From assembly GCF_003368295.1 (NCBI RefSeq), contig NC_039270.1, positions 7,567,381-7,631,380 on the forward strand: a DNA stretch of 64,000 bases. Direction: 5' to 3'. Source of the DNA: Carassius auratus (lineage: Eukaryota > Chordata > Actinopteri > Cypriniformes > Cyprinidae). Both the position numbers and the translations under genes were made by a program. This document shows positions 1-13,265 of the stretch, in pieces (position 1 is the first letter of the stretch; every line of letters begins with the position of its first letter). A model generated the notes under the pieces. That model did no database searches, had not been told where the DNA came from, and saw only the letters and a program-made list of their open reading frames with translations.

Positions 1-476
1 ATCTTTAAAACGAGGTTAATTCAGTTGAAAAATAGCAAAATCACTTATTTACTATCAAGACGAGTTTGATTTAGGAAATGCGTTTAAAAATATATCTTAA
101 AAAAAACATATTGAATGATCATCTGATCACATGAAGTATGCAGTGTACACATCAGAAATAATTGTTAAAGTTCATTTAAATTAAACTGCATGAGTTCATG
201 TGGATTTGAAAGATTTTTCTTACATAGTTTCTGATTTATTTTCAGTATGTTTATTTTGAAATGCTCAAAACTTCAAGGTTAAGATGAAATCAAATGCTTT
301 AGAAATCTGGGTTTGTATTGTTTTGTTCCTTTGGCAGATTTGACCCCCACTTGGTTTATGCATTAACCACACTACATTTTCCTTTTTTTCTATTTAATAT
401 TTTTGTGTAATTAAATAGTTAATTTGTGTAAGGGCATGTGTGATTGTAATGATGTCTCTATGTTTTATGTGAACAG

Positions 477-2610
477 GTGATGATCTGATGCGCTGTGTGG
501 ACCTTTACAATCAGGGTCAGTCAAAGTGGTTTGAGGAGATGGTCACCACAAGCCTGGTATTTATTTATATTATTTTATTAATAATTATTTTCTAGTCTCT
601 ATAGTTTTCTTATGCAAAATGACACTTCATGCATATTCATAATGCAGTGATGCATGAATTATCTTAATGATTCTCCTTGAGGCTTATTTATCATTATCAT
701 TATTATTATTTTTGTTATCTACCTTTTTTAATCAATGTAAAATTGTAATGAAAAAATCTGCGTTGCTTTTACAAAGTGGCAGCAACGACAATATGGGAAA
801 AACACACTAATGTTACAATTACTATCAGTAAATATCTAAAATCTAAAATACTATCAGCTAATTCCAAGTACTGTATTTTCCCTCCCTATAGAATTAAATT
901 TTTTTAATAAGGGTTAACTTAACAAACCAAGTCTAAGATGATTCATCTCAGATTTTGATTGAAATTTAGAAAGAAAAAAAATGCTTTTGAGTAGGCAATG
1001 AACTACAACTACAATGAACTATGAACTACAAAAGCACTGCAAACGTCATAATATACTGATCATTATAAAACTAATGGCTGACAGTCATTTATGATAAGTA
1101 TTAAACTATATATATTAAGGTTTTGATTTACAGAAATGATGTACAGGTTTCTGCTAACATCCTCTTTTCTGATTGGTGGAGCCTGGTGAAGGATTGTGGG
1201 TAGTGTAGTTCTTTACCGGGAATTTAGAAACATAATGCAGTATTCTGAAAATTAAATAAAATATTGTGACTTCTGTATCTTTGCATAAAATTGAGCTCAT
1301 GATAGGTCTGTCTTGAAAGGTTTTGCTGTGTTATGAATAAGTAATTTCACCACAAAGAACATATATATATATGCAAGGCTGATCTTAAATGTGTGATGGT
1401 CTGTGTTTGTGCTCTGAAGGAGTTGGAGAGGTTGGAGGTGGAGCGGGTGGAGACGATACAGCAGCTTCTGCGTCAGTACACCACACTGCGGCATGAGACG
1501 GACATGTTCAACCAAAGTGTGAGTAACAGCAGTGTGTCCCAGCTGAACCCAGTCTCAGAACCCAACTCTGCTCCACATCCAGATCAGATCTGCAGCTATC
1601 TATACTGCTTTACAATTACATTAAAGCGGTTTTCACATGATCTTTTATACGATCTAAGAATCTCATTACACGAGCTTTATCATGCGCTCTATTCTCAGTG
1701 AAAATAAATACTGCACAAGCTTTTCTCAGAAATAATCTGAGACATTTGTGCTCAGTGACTGATCAGCTGGTGTTCTGGGTATTTTAATGTATGTGTGAAA
1801 CCAGCTGTTATAATGTTGTAAATACATATGTAAAGTTGTAAATAATAATTTAAAAAAGATTACTGTAGCATGTTTACAAGAAAATACTATTTCCTTTTCC
1901 TTATTTTTCTTTAAACTATTGCTTAATAATTCCTGTTACTTGCCATAATTACTTGGTGTATACTGTAAATGTGATTTTTTTCCCCTCTTTGCAATAGGTT
2001 TTATATATTTTGTTATATTAAGCAGACATTCATGAATTTGTAAGGGTCTGAATACTTTTCTATGATTAAGCGATACAAAGTATAAAAAATTAATTAAATA
2101 AATAATAATAAAGTAAGTATAAACCGTTATCATACAAGCTAACTCAGAAAGTAACTCTTGTAGATTCAAATGCCTCCATTTCTCTGTATTTGTGCTTGTC
2201 AAGATAATCTTCAGATAATGGGTGGATTTCAGTCACATAATGATTTGCTGAATCCGAAGTTAAGAGACACATTAGAAAACCGCACAGCTTGTGTTTGAGG
2301 GCAAACAGAGTGTAAACACCTTCACAGGAGACTAGCTTCAGAGTAACACTCGCCACAAGTCTGACTGTGTTTAACAGATGGATCTCAGCCTTAATGGACA
2401 CGTCTCCTGTGACACTTGATGAAGCCGCCAAACTACTATGTACAAAGCACTATTTACACAAATCTTCGACCTTTTCTGATTTGTCTCGTGTCTTAGACGA
2501 TGGAGCCGGTGGACCAGCTCCTGCAGAGTGTGGATCCTGCCAAAGACCGAGAGCTCTGGGTGAAGGAACACAAGACGGGGGATCTGAGACCTGTGGACAT
2601 GGACATCTAG
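477..2610 (+). CDS. gas7: GAS7 (growth arrest-specific 7), last three coding exons; 5' part outside the window
   Basis: Three exons encode the C-terminal end of the F-BAR protein GAS7, an actin- and membrane-binding protein of neurite outgrowth. Exon 477-556 (acceptor ACAG, donor GTATTT) reads DLMRCVDLYNQGQSKWFEEM. Exon 1420-1518 (donor GTGAGT) reads ELERLEVERVETIQQLL and ends HETDMFNQS. Exon 2497-2610 starts TMEPVDQLL, contains DPAKDRELWVKEHKTG and ends RPVDMDI followed by TAG at 2608-2610. All phases agree. These match the GAS7 C-terminus as I know it; the WW domain and most of the F-BAR helices would be upstream of the window. The introns (557-1419, 1519-2496) hold only AT-rich sequence. 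The gene is tail-to-tail with recoverin, the same pairing I recall on human 17p13. Confidence 0.93.
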
Positions 2611-5420
2611 ACAAAACACACAAACGTACACATGCATTAAACTACAGTATATGAATCTACCTGCATGCCTGTCTACCTGAGTACTTCAACCTCTCAGCCA
2701 AAGCCATACAGGTATCACCCCTTGAAGCACTGCTTGCTTTGTGGATCTCCACTGAAAATATTAGATAATTACAACCTCATAGCTTTATAGGAGATTTTTT
2801 TTTTTTTAATGTCATGTGGAACCAGTGGCGGGAACGGACAGCAGCACAGCAGGCGCGTTATGATACCGAGTAGCCATCCATATAATCCTGCATGTCCTCT
2901 GAATAAGATGCTACTTAAGACTTCCCGGTATGTCTGTTATTCATGACATACCATTCACTGATATAGATCTGGACGAACACTGTACAGTAAAACAGCTCTT
3001 TGTTTATTTCCCATTAAACAAATGTCATCCAATCAAATTCTTTTGATCGTTTTAGTGTTGAAATAGTGTATGCACATTGAACTACACAGCTATTAGATAT
3101 TCACAGTTGCCTGGACTAAGGTGTAAACCAACGGCATGCCACATGGGTGTTCAAACACCTAAAAAATGATTAATCCTTAACAGAAATGTCCAGCATCAGA
3201 GTTACAGGGGGTTGAAATAGGTTAAAGCATATCATTGTTTGGTATTGTTAAATCGGTGTTGTATTTAAAAAAAAGCAAAGGAATGCAGTGGAAAGTTTTT
3301 AATGCTATTTTACACAAACTCCACATAAACCGCTGGCGAATCAACGGCATTTCCTTATGAGCGAGGGGGTCAGGTTGCATCGTTTAGGTATGGAATCGCT
3401 ATATTTTCATACTTTTGCAGATTTATTTTACAGAAGAGCATGTTTTGTCTAAATGTAGGACTAGTTGTGTTTGGTTAATGGACGTGTTAGTTGAGTGGTG
3501 TTGGTTAGTCCATTGCTTGTGTTCATGGAGGATGTGTCAACTAGCCAGGACTCGATAGCAAAGTCATATAATTTTTCCCAGTCGAAGCCAAGAAATCCCC
3601 TTATGCAGCCAGGTTTACTCTACTGGCGTCTAAATTTCTTCTGTAGGTTGCCCTGAAGCAGTTTATCGACTGTTTCTCAATGGTGAAATTATATGGTTCG
3701 GCTGTAGACTCCGGGTGTCAATCAAAGGTGGAATTTATTGATTTGTGTTGTAATGTACACCTTTTAGTGCCTAAAGGTTAATTGCCTTGGAATGTTCACA
3801 ATCTAATGTGTTAAGTGTTTGTACATAATTGTAAATATATGCGTGGCGTTTTGTTGTCCGTATTTGTTGTCAGGCTCGTCCTACATCATGCTCATCTCTC
3901 TGTAGTCTTCGTCGTATACTGTTTTAAAAGATAAGTAAACATCTGATTGATTGATGCCGCAGTTTTCTGCTGGATGCACATTGTCATAGGCAGCTAGTTA
4001 CAACACTGTTTGAACCGAAACAGCTCGAATACTGGAAGATAGATGAAACCTTGCCGTTTTCAAAACTTTATACAGTGATATTGAGACATTTGATACATTT
4101 ATATGGCACAGGAAGTCAGAGCACACTTAAAAAAAAAGAAATAATTTGTATTTATTTTTACTATCAGTCAGTATGGGAAGAAAAACTTAAGTGGTTAGGG
4201 TTTGATAAAAATGTTGCCCGATAAAAACAAGCACACCAGAAATCCGGTGCATGATTTGGATCACACGTGCTAGGCTGAAAACATTGTCAAATGCACATTA
4301 GCATGTCCAAACATGTGAAAGTAAATATAAAATTTATAAGGAAAAATGCTGTACCATGAAAGGTAATGCATTCAGGTTATTATTTACTTTATTATTTGGA
4401 AGTTACTAGCAAACGCTCTCTTTTCACCTTATATGGGGTATGACTGGTTTACATTCGCTGTTTAGCATGTAACAAGTTTTACTGTACTGCATTGCCCAAG
4501 CTATTCTAGAACTACATGTTGCAGAACTTGTATTAAATCTTGATGTCAATGGTGTGCATTCTGTGTATTCTGAAGAACCGTTCAGTTGAATGTCTGTGTT
4601 CCAAACTGGATCTTTTATATATATGCATATATATAATATTGTAAATGTTGATTTATTTGCTCTCAACTTAATAGTTTTCATTGATAATATTCATTTATCA
4701 ACATGTTTATGAAGATATGATGTTTGTTGAATTTGCCCAGGAAATGACTACATTGTCTATAATAATAATAATAATAATAAACAAGAACTCTAATTGTTTA
4801 TCACCACTGAGGGTCTTTTTTTTATTTTTACACTAAATTTCATTAGTAAAAGGACAGCCTCAGGGTGCCATATAGATGCTCAGAGATCTGAACAATAATT
4901 TATCCTTAGAAGAAATGACCACCATCAAATTTATGAGGAGGGAAAAACCTAAAAGCATTTCATCGTTCAGCGTTCAGTGGGAATATTGTTTAATCTGTAC
5001 TGTACTCAAAAAAAATAAAAAATAATAAAAATAAAATAAAAAACTAACATCTGCCACATGCTGCTTTAGTTCAATTTATTTTTATTTATTTTATTTTATG
5101 GCGCTGTCTTGATGGGCGTTCAGTTCAGTATTTTTTATTTTTTTTTAATGAGAAATAAACTGTATCAAAACAAAGTAGGCACGTGCCTGGAAAATCTCTC
5201 AAACAAGGTGCGCCACCAAAAAAAAGAAATATTTCGTTACATCAAATTATTGAATTTTTAGAGCACTGGTGTGCTAACTTTTTTCTATTTTCAAGGTTCT
5301 TTTATTTCTAAACCAATCACTTGAGGCCCCCCAAAATTGGTCAATGAAAAAGCGTCTACCATAATAATTAAGTTTTTATATGTTGCTAAAATGTTGTATT
5401 TCTTCTGTATACAAGCCAAC

Positions 5421-5604
5421 TTAAAAAATGCTGGGTTAAACACAACCCAGCTCTGGGTAAAATATGGACAAACCCAGCGATTGGGTTGTTTTTGACCCAG
5501 CGGTTGGGTTACTGCCCAGAATGTTGGGTTAAACGTTTAATCCAGCTGTTGGTTGAAAACAACCCAATCGCTGGGTTTGTCCATATTTAACCCAGCATTT
5601 TTTA
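5421..5604. mobile_element. Palindromic MITE with perfect 17-bp terminal inverted repeats beginning TTAA
   Basis: The left end TTAAAAAATGCTGGGTT (5421-5437) is the exact reverse complement of the right end AACCCAGCATTTTTTAA (5588-5604). The interior is largely self-complementary, with repeated AACCCAGC/GCTGGGTT and TTGGGTTGTTTT/AAAACAACCCAA blocks, so the whole element could fold into a hairpin. It has no coding capacity. The TTAA termini could be a piggyBac-type target site or part of the repeat itself. Confidence 0.8.
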
Positions 5605-6244
5605 ACCATTAATGGAGAAAGAAGATTTTTGCATGCCAAGTGTATACTAACATTTGCAGCTAACCACCCAAATCTTAAACCCCTGCTTCAAAACAATGGC
5701 ATTTTAAACCAAAAACGCATATTTCCATAAAAATACTTTTTTCATGTTATTTTAATACAACACTTACACTACTAATTATACTGATATTCATAAGTGACCT
5801 ATTAGCCTCTGTTTTCCACCGAGTCAAAAGCAGCCAGGCTGCAGAGCTCTGGCCATTGTTTTGCAGCTCACTGTCCCACTGCTGAAACCAGGCCATGCAT
5901 TATCCTGAGCCAAAGACGGCTTTAAGAAAAGAAAGAGGTAAGCCCCTATGTTTCAGGCTTGTCCTTAGAGCTTTGGCCGTAAGCAGCGTCAACATGATAA
6001 AGATACACTTGGGGTGAGAGCCCTTACTATTCAAGTTTAGTAAGTCTAAACTTGCTTAGTCTCAAGACTCTAATCTCACTCTGAACTCAATCAGATAATT
6101 AAAGGTCCAGATAAATATACTTTTTGAGACAGCTTTTTTTGTGTGATAATATTGTGTACAAAAGTAGGTCAAAACAAAAAAGTGGTGTTTATATGATATA
6201 ACCAATTACTTGCTCTAAAAAAGGTAAAAAATATTTTTTTTAAT

Positions 6245-6280
6245 GAATTTGCAAAAACAGATAACTCCTTTTTTTGACAT

Positions 6281-6343
<63 letters not shown>

Positions 6344-6385
6344 TTGAAAATTGTTCTGAACAGAGCTATCTGTTTTTGCAAATGA
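6245..6385. repeat. (TA)n microsatellite inside a short inverted repeat
   Basis: A run of TA dinucleotides spans about 6284-6341. It is flanked by TTTGCAAAAACAGATA on the left (6248-6263) and its reverse complement TATCTGTTTTTGCAAA on the right (6367-6382). The symmetry suggests a small MITE whose centre expanded into (TA)n. Confidence 0.75.
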
Positions 6386-7130
6386 GCCCTTTATATATTT
6401 ATAGACACTCATCTAATGCATCAGGTAGCTAAATTATCATAGAAATACACATACAGAGACCACAGTCAATCGTGACAGGCTTGTAGATGGTTATTTTAAC
6501 AATAGTATTTGATCTGAAATGGGCAGAAACCACTTTTTTTTTTTAATGGCTTATTGCCATTGCTGGATTGATCAGTAATGACATAGATTTATAAATGTTT
6601 AATATGTGTTCCTAAATTTTCACATAAAATTCTCATCACCCTTTCTACACATCCTAAGAAACACAATACAAGAAATTTGTTCTTTAAAAACTCTTGAGTC
6701 ACCTGCTGAACAGATGGTTTCAGTGTCTGATGAATGCATGTTGAGCACTTAAACCACCTTAACCCTGAAGAGATCTAAAAGAGGAGAGCCACTGGACCCT
6801 GTGGATTTGTCTTACCCGACCTTCAGATCCTAAGAGGATTGAGCAGGGAGCTGGACTGTTAACACAAGCCTAATTCGATTGGACCTCTTATCGATTGGAT
6901 TCTAAAACCAATCAAAATATCAGTGCGGCCCTTCAAGTAGAAGTGGTGATGGTCCAGAAAACAAGACTTGTGTGTGTTACAAGAAAATCTACATTGGCCT
7001 GCTTCATTTCTCTTGACGTGTGTGTGGACAGAGTGTCTGAATGTCTCCAGACTGTGGCCTGGAGAAGCAGTCTGTATCGTGTTGGTTTAGTGTCAAATCA
7101 ATAGAAATCAGTCTCATGGGAATGTGGCCA

Positions 7131-8120
7131 TTAATGCTTCTTCTCCTTAAGTTTTTCCTGGATCTTCTTCGGCTCGTCGAACTGTATCAACCTCAAGATG
7201 TCTTTGTTTTCCATGACGCCCTGAATGAATTCCCCCTCTCCAATCTTATCTGTGAAGACAATTGTGAAAATGCACGGATTGTTAGAACACGCCATGATTT
7301 GTGAAGTCTGCAGCAACGGCGCATTGTGTGATTGAGTTATATTACCGTCTTCCTTCTTTCCGAAAAAGTTCCAGATTTTGTCCGCTCGCTTTTCTGGCGT
7401 GTCCTCGTCTTCCCGAAGGTTCTTCTGGTCTTCGACGGGAATCATGTTGAATATTGACTGTGACCAGTAGAATGCAATATATTACAACTCTGTCATTCTT
7501 AACCTAACAACAAACCAATGCTATATCGAAAACTAATGGCATCGGTCGTGCTCAAGTGACTGTGAGTTGAATTATCAAGTGGGGTGATCTAGCTTCTTGA
7601 TCCATCTGCTCATAACTTTTGGACTATATTTCTACTAAATGCCATGAGCAATGAATGCAAACAACCTCCATTTAACGAACTTCATTCCATACTCAATCAA
7701 CAGAAAATGTAAGATGTGCCAATTATGAGCGATACTCACCCGTACAATCTCCTGCACCTCGTTTTTACTGATGGTCCCGTTGCCGTCTACGTCGTACAGA
7801 GCGAACGCCCATTCCAGTTTGCGCATGGTCTTGCCTGATGAGGTAAGGTGAAGCGCCACGATGTACTCCTTAAAGTCCAAGGTGCCATCGGCATTAGTGT
7901 CAAAGCTGCGGAAGACGTGCCGAGCGTAAGCGGTAGGGTCCGCATCTGGAAAGAAACTGGCGTAGATGCCCTCGAACTGTTCCTTGGTGATGCGTCCGGT
8001 GGGACACTCCTTGAGGAAGGTGGCGTACCATGCGCAGAGCTCTTCCTCGGTGTATCTGGTGTTCAGCTTCAGGTCTTCCAGAATCTCTTTGGACAAAGCG
8101 CCACTCTTGGTGTTCCCCAT
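7131..8120 (-). CDS. rcvrn: Recoverin, neuronal calcium sensor of photoreceptors
   Basis: Three minus-strand exons, 7740-8120, 7346-7457 and 7131-7249 in transcript order, give 203 residues, close to the mammalian 202. Donors GTGAGT and GTAATA and both acceptors fit the reading frame. The start MGNTKSGALSKE is chosen because recoverin needs Gly2 for N-myristoylation; the frame stays open upstream to 8303, but a longer start would remove that signal. EF1 is degenerate with the family CPTG motif (LKECPTGRITKEQF), EF2 has DTNADGTLDFKE, EF3 has DVDGNGTISKNE, and EF4 is non-canonical (KIGEGEF). In rods and cones recoverin binds Ca2+ with a myristoyl switch and inhibits rhodopsin kinase. The C-terminal tail ends KEKLKEKKH-like (here EKLKEKKH). 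Teleosts have several recoverin paralogues and I cannot say which this is. Confidence 0.96.
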
Positions 8121-8600
8121 ATTCCCAAGCAGAGCCAAAGGGGCAGTTTTGCAGTTTTTGAGTCTCCTTCTGCTTTCACCCACCCTCCTCTCTTGTATCA
8201 CGTTATCTCTGCTTTCAGCGTTTCTTTCTCTGACCAGACAATGTGACGGCGATGTGTTGAGTGCTGTCGCTGGCCCCTCTTTGGGTTTGGCTCCCCCTGA
8301 CAACTCCTCTAAGTGCTGAATGGGATTATGAATATCTCTATTTAAATCCAGACAGGCTTTCTGAAAGATTAGTTAGTTACGTCACACTACTACTGATGAG
8401 TGCTGCATTATGTCGATTTGCTCCTTTACAACTGGGTCTTACAATACGAGGATAGCAAACAGAACTCTGCCCTTTGCTACTGACCTGTGTCATCAAGTGA
8501 GATGAGCAATGCGATTAGCGTCACTCAAAGTGTGGGACGGCTGCGCTTTACATTGGGGGTTCATATTCCAGTAAGACCAGCAGCTTACACGACCATCTGC
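8121..8600 (-). promoter_or_regulatory. Candidate recoverin 5' UTR and promoter with CRX/OTX-like sites
   Basis: Reading minus strand upstream of the recoverin start, a TATA-like GATTTAAATAG lies near 8337-8347. Homeodomain half-sites of the CRX/OTX type TAATCY occur near it as their complements: GGATTA at about 8323-8328 and AGATTAG at about 8367-8373, with a weaker GATTAG at about 8513-8518. CRX sites are expected at photoreceptor genes, but such short motifs are common by chance and no start site is proven. Confidence 0.3.
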
Positions 8601-9379
8601 TGTTACTTTAAATGGACTAGGTAATTAACAGGATGTGTAAAATCCCGGAGGTGCATTTATAAATGGGACGACACCCTACATCTTCAGAAATATAAACAGT
8701 GTGGTGGTTCATATGACAGAATGGTGTCTCTTCAAGAAACACTATTTTGGGAATCTCACATCTGGCATTGGACGTCATCATTTCTAGGTCCAAAATGCAA
8801 ATCAGATGCCGAATGCAAACAGCAAATTGTGCTAATGTACACTCACAGCGTGCTGTAATACTACCGAAAAATAACCAAAATCTCAATTGGCCAGATCTAT
8901 CTTTTAAGAGTGGTTAATTTATTGGTGTCCAGGGCATCGTGAGCCTGGAGACTGTTGAGAGTTTTTTTTAAAGCTTTGCTATAAATAATTAGTGGTCATA
9001 AACAACTGTTTGGGATTCTCAATTGAAACGAGTAGAGACTTGGTCCCTGAAATGGTATTCCTTATGTCATGACTTAACAAGTGGATAGAGACTTGAAATC
9101 AAGGCACGGGGCCTTGTTTGTTTTTTGAATGCCCCATGAGTTTCAACTATGGTTGTTGCATTTTTTTTCTATCCATCTGAGCAGTTTGGGATGTTTTGGA
9201 CCTTAAGCTTTGGTTTCATTTGACACCCATCCATCAAATTGGTCATGACCTGTCAGTGACCCTTACCCGTACTTACCTAAATTTGCTTCTTCATCATAAT
9301 AATAAATCGATTCCATGCAAGACTCAAGAACGGTTTACTGAAAGACTCTTTGGGGATCCAAAACTTGTTCTTCTATGGC

Positions 9380-9530
9380 AGGAGTGTCCAATCCAGCTCC
9401 TGGAGGGCCAATGCCCTATAGAGTTTTTAATTAATCAAGGTCTAATTAGAAACATCCAGGCAGGTGTGTTGTGGAAATTTGAAGCTGCAGGACAGTGTCC
9501 CCCCAGGACTGTTTTTGGACACCCGTGTTC
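9380..9530. mobile_element. Palindromic non-autonomous DNA transposon (fish hAT-type MITE)
   Basis: The left end GGAGTGTCCAATCCAGCTCC pairs imperfectly with the right end around 9500-9528, whose complement reads CGGGTGTCCAAAAACAGTCC. The interior contains the CTGGAGGGCCAATG and CATCCAGGCAGGTGTGTTG blocks that recur in cyprinid genomes. No reading frame of meaning. Confidence 0.65.
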
Positions 9531-12024
9531 GATGTCAACCACTTTTTCTTTTTAAGAATATACATCCGTGGCAGGTTATGCCGAGACAGAAAGTCAAAAC
9601 TAACTGGTACAGAGCTGATATTACACCACATCTGCAGCTAGCAGAGAATCTGCATGCACTGGAAGCAGCTGTTGTGGTGCAATGCAGTTCCATTTCGTTT
9701 ATTTTGGGATTCGTCCTGAATTTATGAGGCTTTCTGTTCCATTCAGTTGTGTCAGGCTTAAACGCAAGAGTGTGAATGCTCGGTTATTCTGTGCTTCCCG
9801 TCCTGAGTGGGGTTCAGTGAGGAGAGCTATCTTTAGTAGTATCAGGGGCATGACTTTTCTATATTTATGATAGACATTGGATTTTGTAACCCTGTCCTAA
9901 AGTGTCATGTCAATTAGTGTTACTTTTTTTGAATTTGATGCGGTTTATTGTGGTGTGTGTGTGTGTGTGGTAGGGTTGTTGTGCTTTGGTTTGTTTGGTG
10001 AACAGCTCTGACCTCATTAGCACACATTGCCTATTTGTGTTGCCTCAAGTCAATGGAGGTCAATACTGCTTTGTTAACCAGCTTATGACTGAAGACAGAT
10101 CTGCCAGCCAAAAAAGGGAAACTGATCTTAGTGATAGTGTCTGCTGTCCTTTGATTCTTAGCTTTTTGTTCAGGATCATTAGCATTAGCCTTAATGTGCT
10201 GAAAGTGCAAAATAGCAACAAACCTGAATTCAATAAAGTAATGCAATGTATATATGAAATACAGAATATTGTCATACGAAGTGCAAACATATTTTTTAAA
10301 ACCTGTTGGAAGTTGATAGATATTTCTGGACATGGTGCCACTAGTGGTGAGCTCGCACATATCATGTCAGGCAGATCTAATACCCACATCCTTAACACAT
10401 CTTACCAGGTTAAACTGCCGTGGCGTCAGTGGGTTAGGAAACTGGGCTTATGTCTGACGCCAGGCACATCCTTATGATTGTTGCGCTGCCTGGACCTGGA
10501 CTGGTCAAATCTAGGCCACACAGTCTCATTTAATAAACATATTATCTATCACAAGTCAAGTAGCCAGCCAAAGCCTGCAAAAGAGTTAGGTGTCCTTCGA
10601 GTTTTTGATTATTAAGGGATAACCGTTTTTCTTTTTCATACGAGCTCTGCGGCTTGGCTTGAGAGTAGTCAAATCTGATTTATGTAACCAGTTGTATTCC
10701 ATGATTTAACAGGATTATCTAATGTGGACATTGTGATTTCAAACTTACTACAGAAACATTTGTCATTTTACATGATATGCAGGTAAGGATTACATAAAGC
10801 AGGTTTATGCTTTAGCTTCTCTTTTCCAGGACGTTACAGCAAAACCGTAATCAAGTGGGCAGCGTGGTCCTGATTACAATCTCAGCTCATGCACTTTAAC
10901 ATTCAACCTCATGCCCAGATATTGAAGGATTAGTTTTGAAATGAATGCATGAAGTGCAACATACAGTACGAAATAAACTGGCTCATCACTAAAACAGTTT
11001 GAACATTTAAAAATGAAACCAAATCTGCTGTGGTGTTCGACTCAGCAACATTTGCCTTAATTGTTCTCATTGCTCTACTTTATACATGTCTCATTACTTT
11101 GATAATCATATTTGGTTGTTTTGCACATTTTAATGAGCATGTCATTTTAAAGTCTAAATTAATATCCTTGCAAAAATTCAGTGCGATGCACCTCAAGCAT
11201 CTAATACATGTAATAAAGCGTGGACAAAGTTTCAGCCTCTACCGTATTATGTATGGCAATGAATGTAGTGAGTTGTTTGTGTAGAACGGTTAAGTATGTC
11301 CTATAAGGTCATAATCCTCATCAGATGTCAGATACTGCATCGGAAACTCCTTTTAAAAGATGTTTATGGATCTGTCCCCTGTGAGTTACATACACATATA
11401 TGTTTGTATTTAATGTATATTACATACATTACATTTTTTATATTACATGTATTTTATTATTATTATTATTATGGATTTTCAGAAACACTTTGTAGAGGTG
11501 GCATGATAAAAAGAAAAAAAAGGGAAAAAAAGGAAGAAAAAAAAGTAAGAAAAAAAAGGAATATCCGTGACAGAGCATGGAATATCCAGAAACAGATAAA
11601 CATCTGGATTCCATATTACATAAACATCCACCACTGTTCTGTGAAATTATGAGCCTTAATCCAGTCCTGACATTTCCTGTTCAACGGCACCTCTGAGAAA
11701 AAAACTAAGTAATTTCCTTTTTTTCCCCTATATGTCCAATCTTTATCCTCTAGGATGCATCCTTGTCACCTGTTCATGTGAAATGGCATTGGAGGAGAAA
11801 ACTAAATGTAAATATTAGAGCCTACTGAAAATGTATTGTTTAAAAAAACACAATTTCTGTTTTCATTTACTTATCTACATGGCTTCTTTGGATCATAAAA
11901 ACAAGCATTCAGTCGAATGTTCATGCTGCTTTTTTCGAGGAGTGAATGTACATTAATGTACTATATTCCAAGTTTTCAGAAATCTTCCCATATATTTTTC
12001 TGAGGAACAGATTGAAATGTAGTG

Positions 12025-13265
12025 GCCCAAAAATATTGCCCCCCTTGGTAAATATGATTTAAGAAGGCTGTGAAAATTGATATGCATTGTAAATCCTTTT
12101 GATATTTTATTTTAAAAATTCACAAAAATGTATCCTTCCATAGGATAATAAGAATTTAAAATGGGGGAAAATATCGGCACCCTTTTATTCAATACTTCTA
12201 TGAAACCTCCATTTGCCAGTTTAACAGCTCTAAATTGTTCTCCTATAATGCCTGGTGAGGTTAGAGAACAACTGACAAGAGATCAGAGACTATTCCTTCA
12301 TCCAGAATCACTCCAGACCCTTTACATTCCCAGCTTCTCCTCTTCAGTTCACCACACTCATTTTCTGTAGGGTTCAGGTCAGAGGACTGGAAGGGCTATA
12401 GCAGAAGCTTGGTTTTGAGCTCAGTGACCCATTTCTGTGTTGTTTTTGAGGTTTGTGTTTGGATTATTGTACGGTTGGAAGATTAATAGAATAGGTTTAA
12501 TAGAATCCATGATGCCATGTGTCTAAACAAGATGTCCAGGACCTCCAGCAGAAATATAGGCCCACAACATCAAAAATACAGCAGTATATTTCATTGTACA
12601 CATGGGGTACTTTTTATCCCTGTGTTCACCAAACCCCTTCTTGAGTGTTTGCTGCTAACGTTTTTTTTTTTTTTTGGTTTCATCTGACCATAGAAGCCAG
12701 TCCCATTTGAAGTTCCAGTTGTGTCTGATAACTGAATATGCTTTAATTTGTTTTTGGATGAGCTAGGATAATTTTTCTTGTAACCCTCCCAAACAACATG
12801 TGGTGATTGTAAGTTCTGTTTGACAATTTTTTTAAAGGTTTTCTAAACCCAGTTCTCCAGCTGTGTTCCTTGGAGAGTCGTTAGCTACTCAAACTCTCCT
12901 TCTCACTGCACATTAGGATGATATAGACACACGTCCTCTTCCAGGCAGAACATTTTATGTTGATTGGAAATTCCTAATTATTTCTCTAGCTGTTTTCTTT
13001 AAGCCACTTCACTAATTTGTGAAGCTCAATTATCTTTTGCTGCACATCAGAAATATATTCTTTGGTTTTTCTCATTTTGATATATGATTAAGAGAATTTG
13101 GGCTTTGTTTTCTCTCCTCTTTATATTTCTGTGAAACAGGAAGCAATGGCTGGATAATTTCATGTTTATAATCATGCTGGAGTGCTCAAAATTGTAAATA
13201 TGAATGGGAATATAGTTCAGAGATGTTTTAATTTCAAAGGGTGCCAATAATTGTGTCCAACGAAT
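12025..13265 (-). mobile_element. Decayed Tc1/mariner-like transposon
   Basis: Both ends carry matching inverted blocks: TTGCCCCCCTTGGTAAATAT near 12039 and AAAGGGTGCCAATAATTGTG near 13237. Read on the minus strand, the region around 12340-12470 corresponds to the third catalytic region of Tc1-type transposases (a CTTCCAGTCCTCTGACCTGA-like block that would encode the P-x-S-x-D-L-x-P motif), now broken by stops and shifts. The element is inactive and partly deleted. Confidence 0.7.

Larger units (their letters stand above)
2611..7130. other. Intergenic region between gas7 and rcvrn 3' ends
   Basis: This stretch contains the gas7 3' UTR of unknown length and repeats but no supported coding sequence. 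Open frames here are short and lack family similarity. It includes an (AAT)n tract near 4759-4781, a palindromic MITE at 5421-5604 and a (TA)n tract flanked by an inverted repeat at 6245-6385, listed separately. Confidence 0.6.

Noticed and set aside
8121..8303. In-frame N-terminal extension of recoverin to 8303
   Set aside because: It would bury the MGNTKSG start whose Gly2 is needed for myristoylation, and length from the inner ATG already equals the family's.
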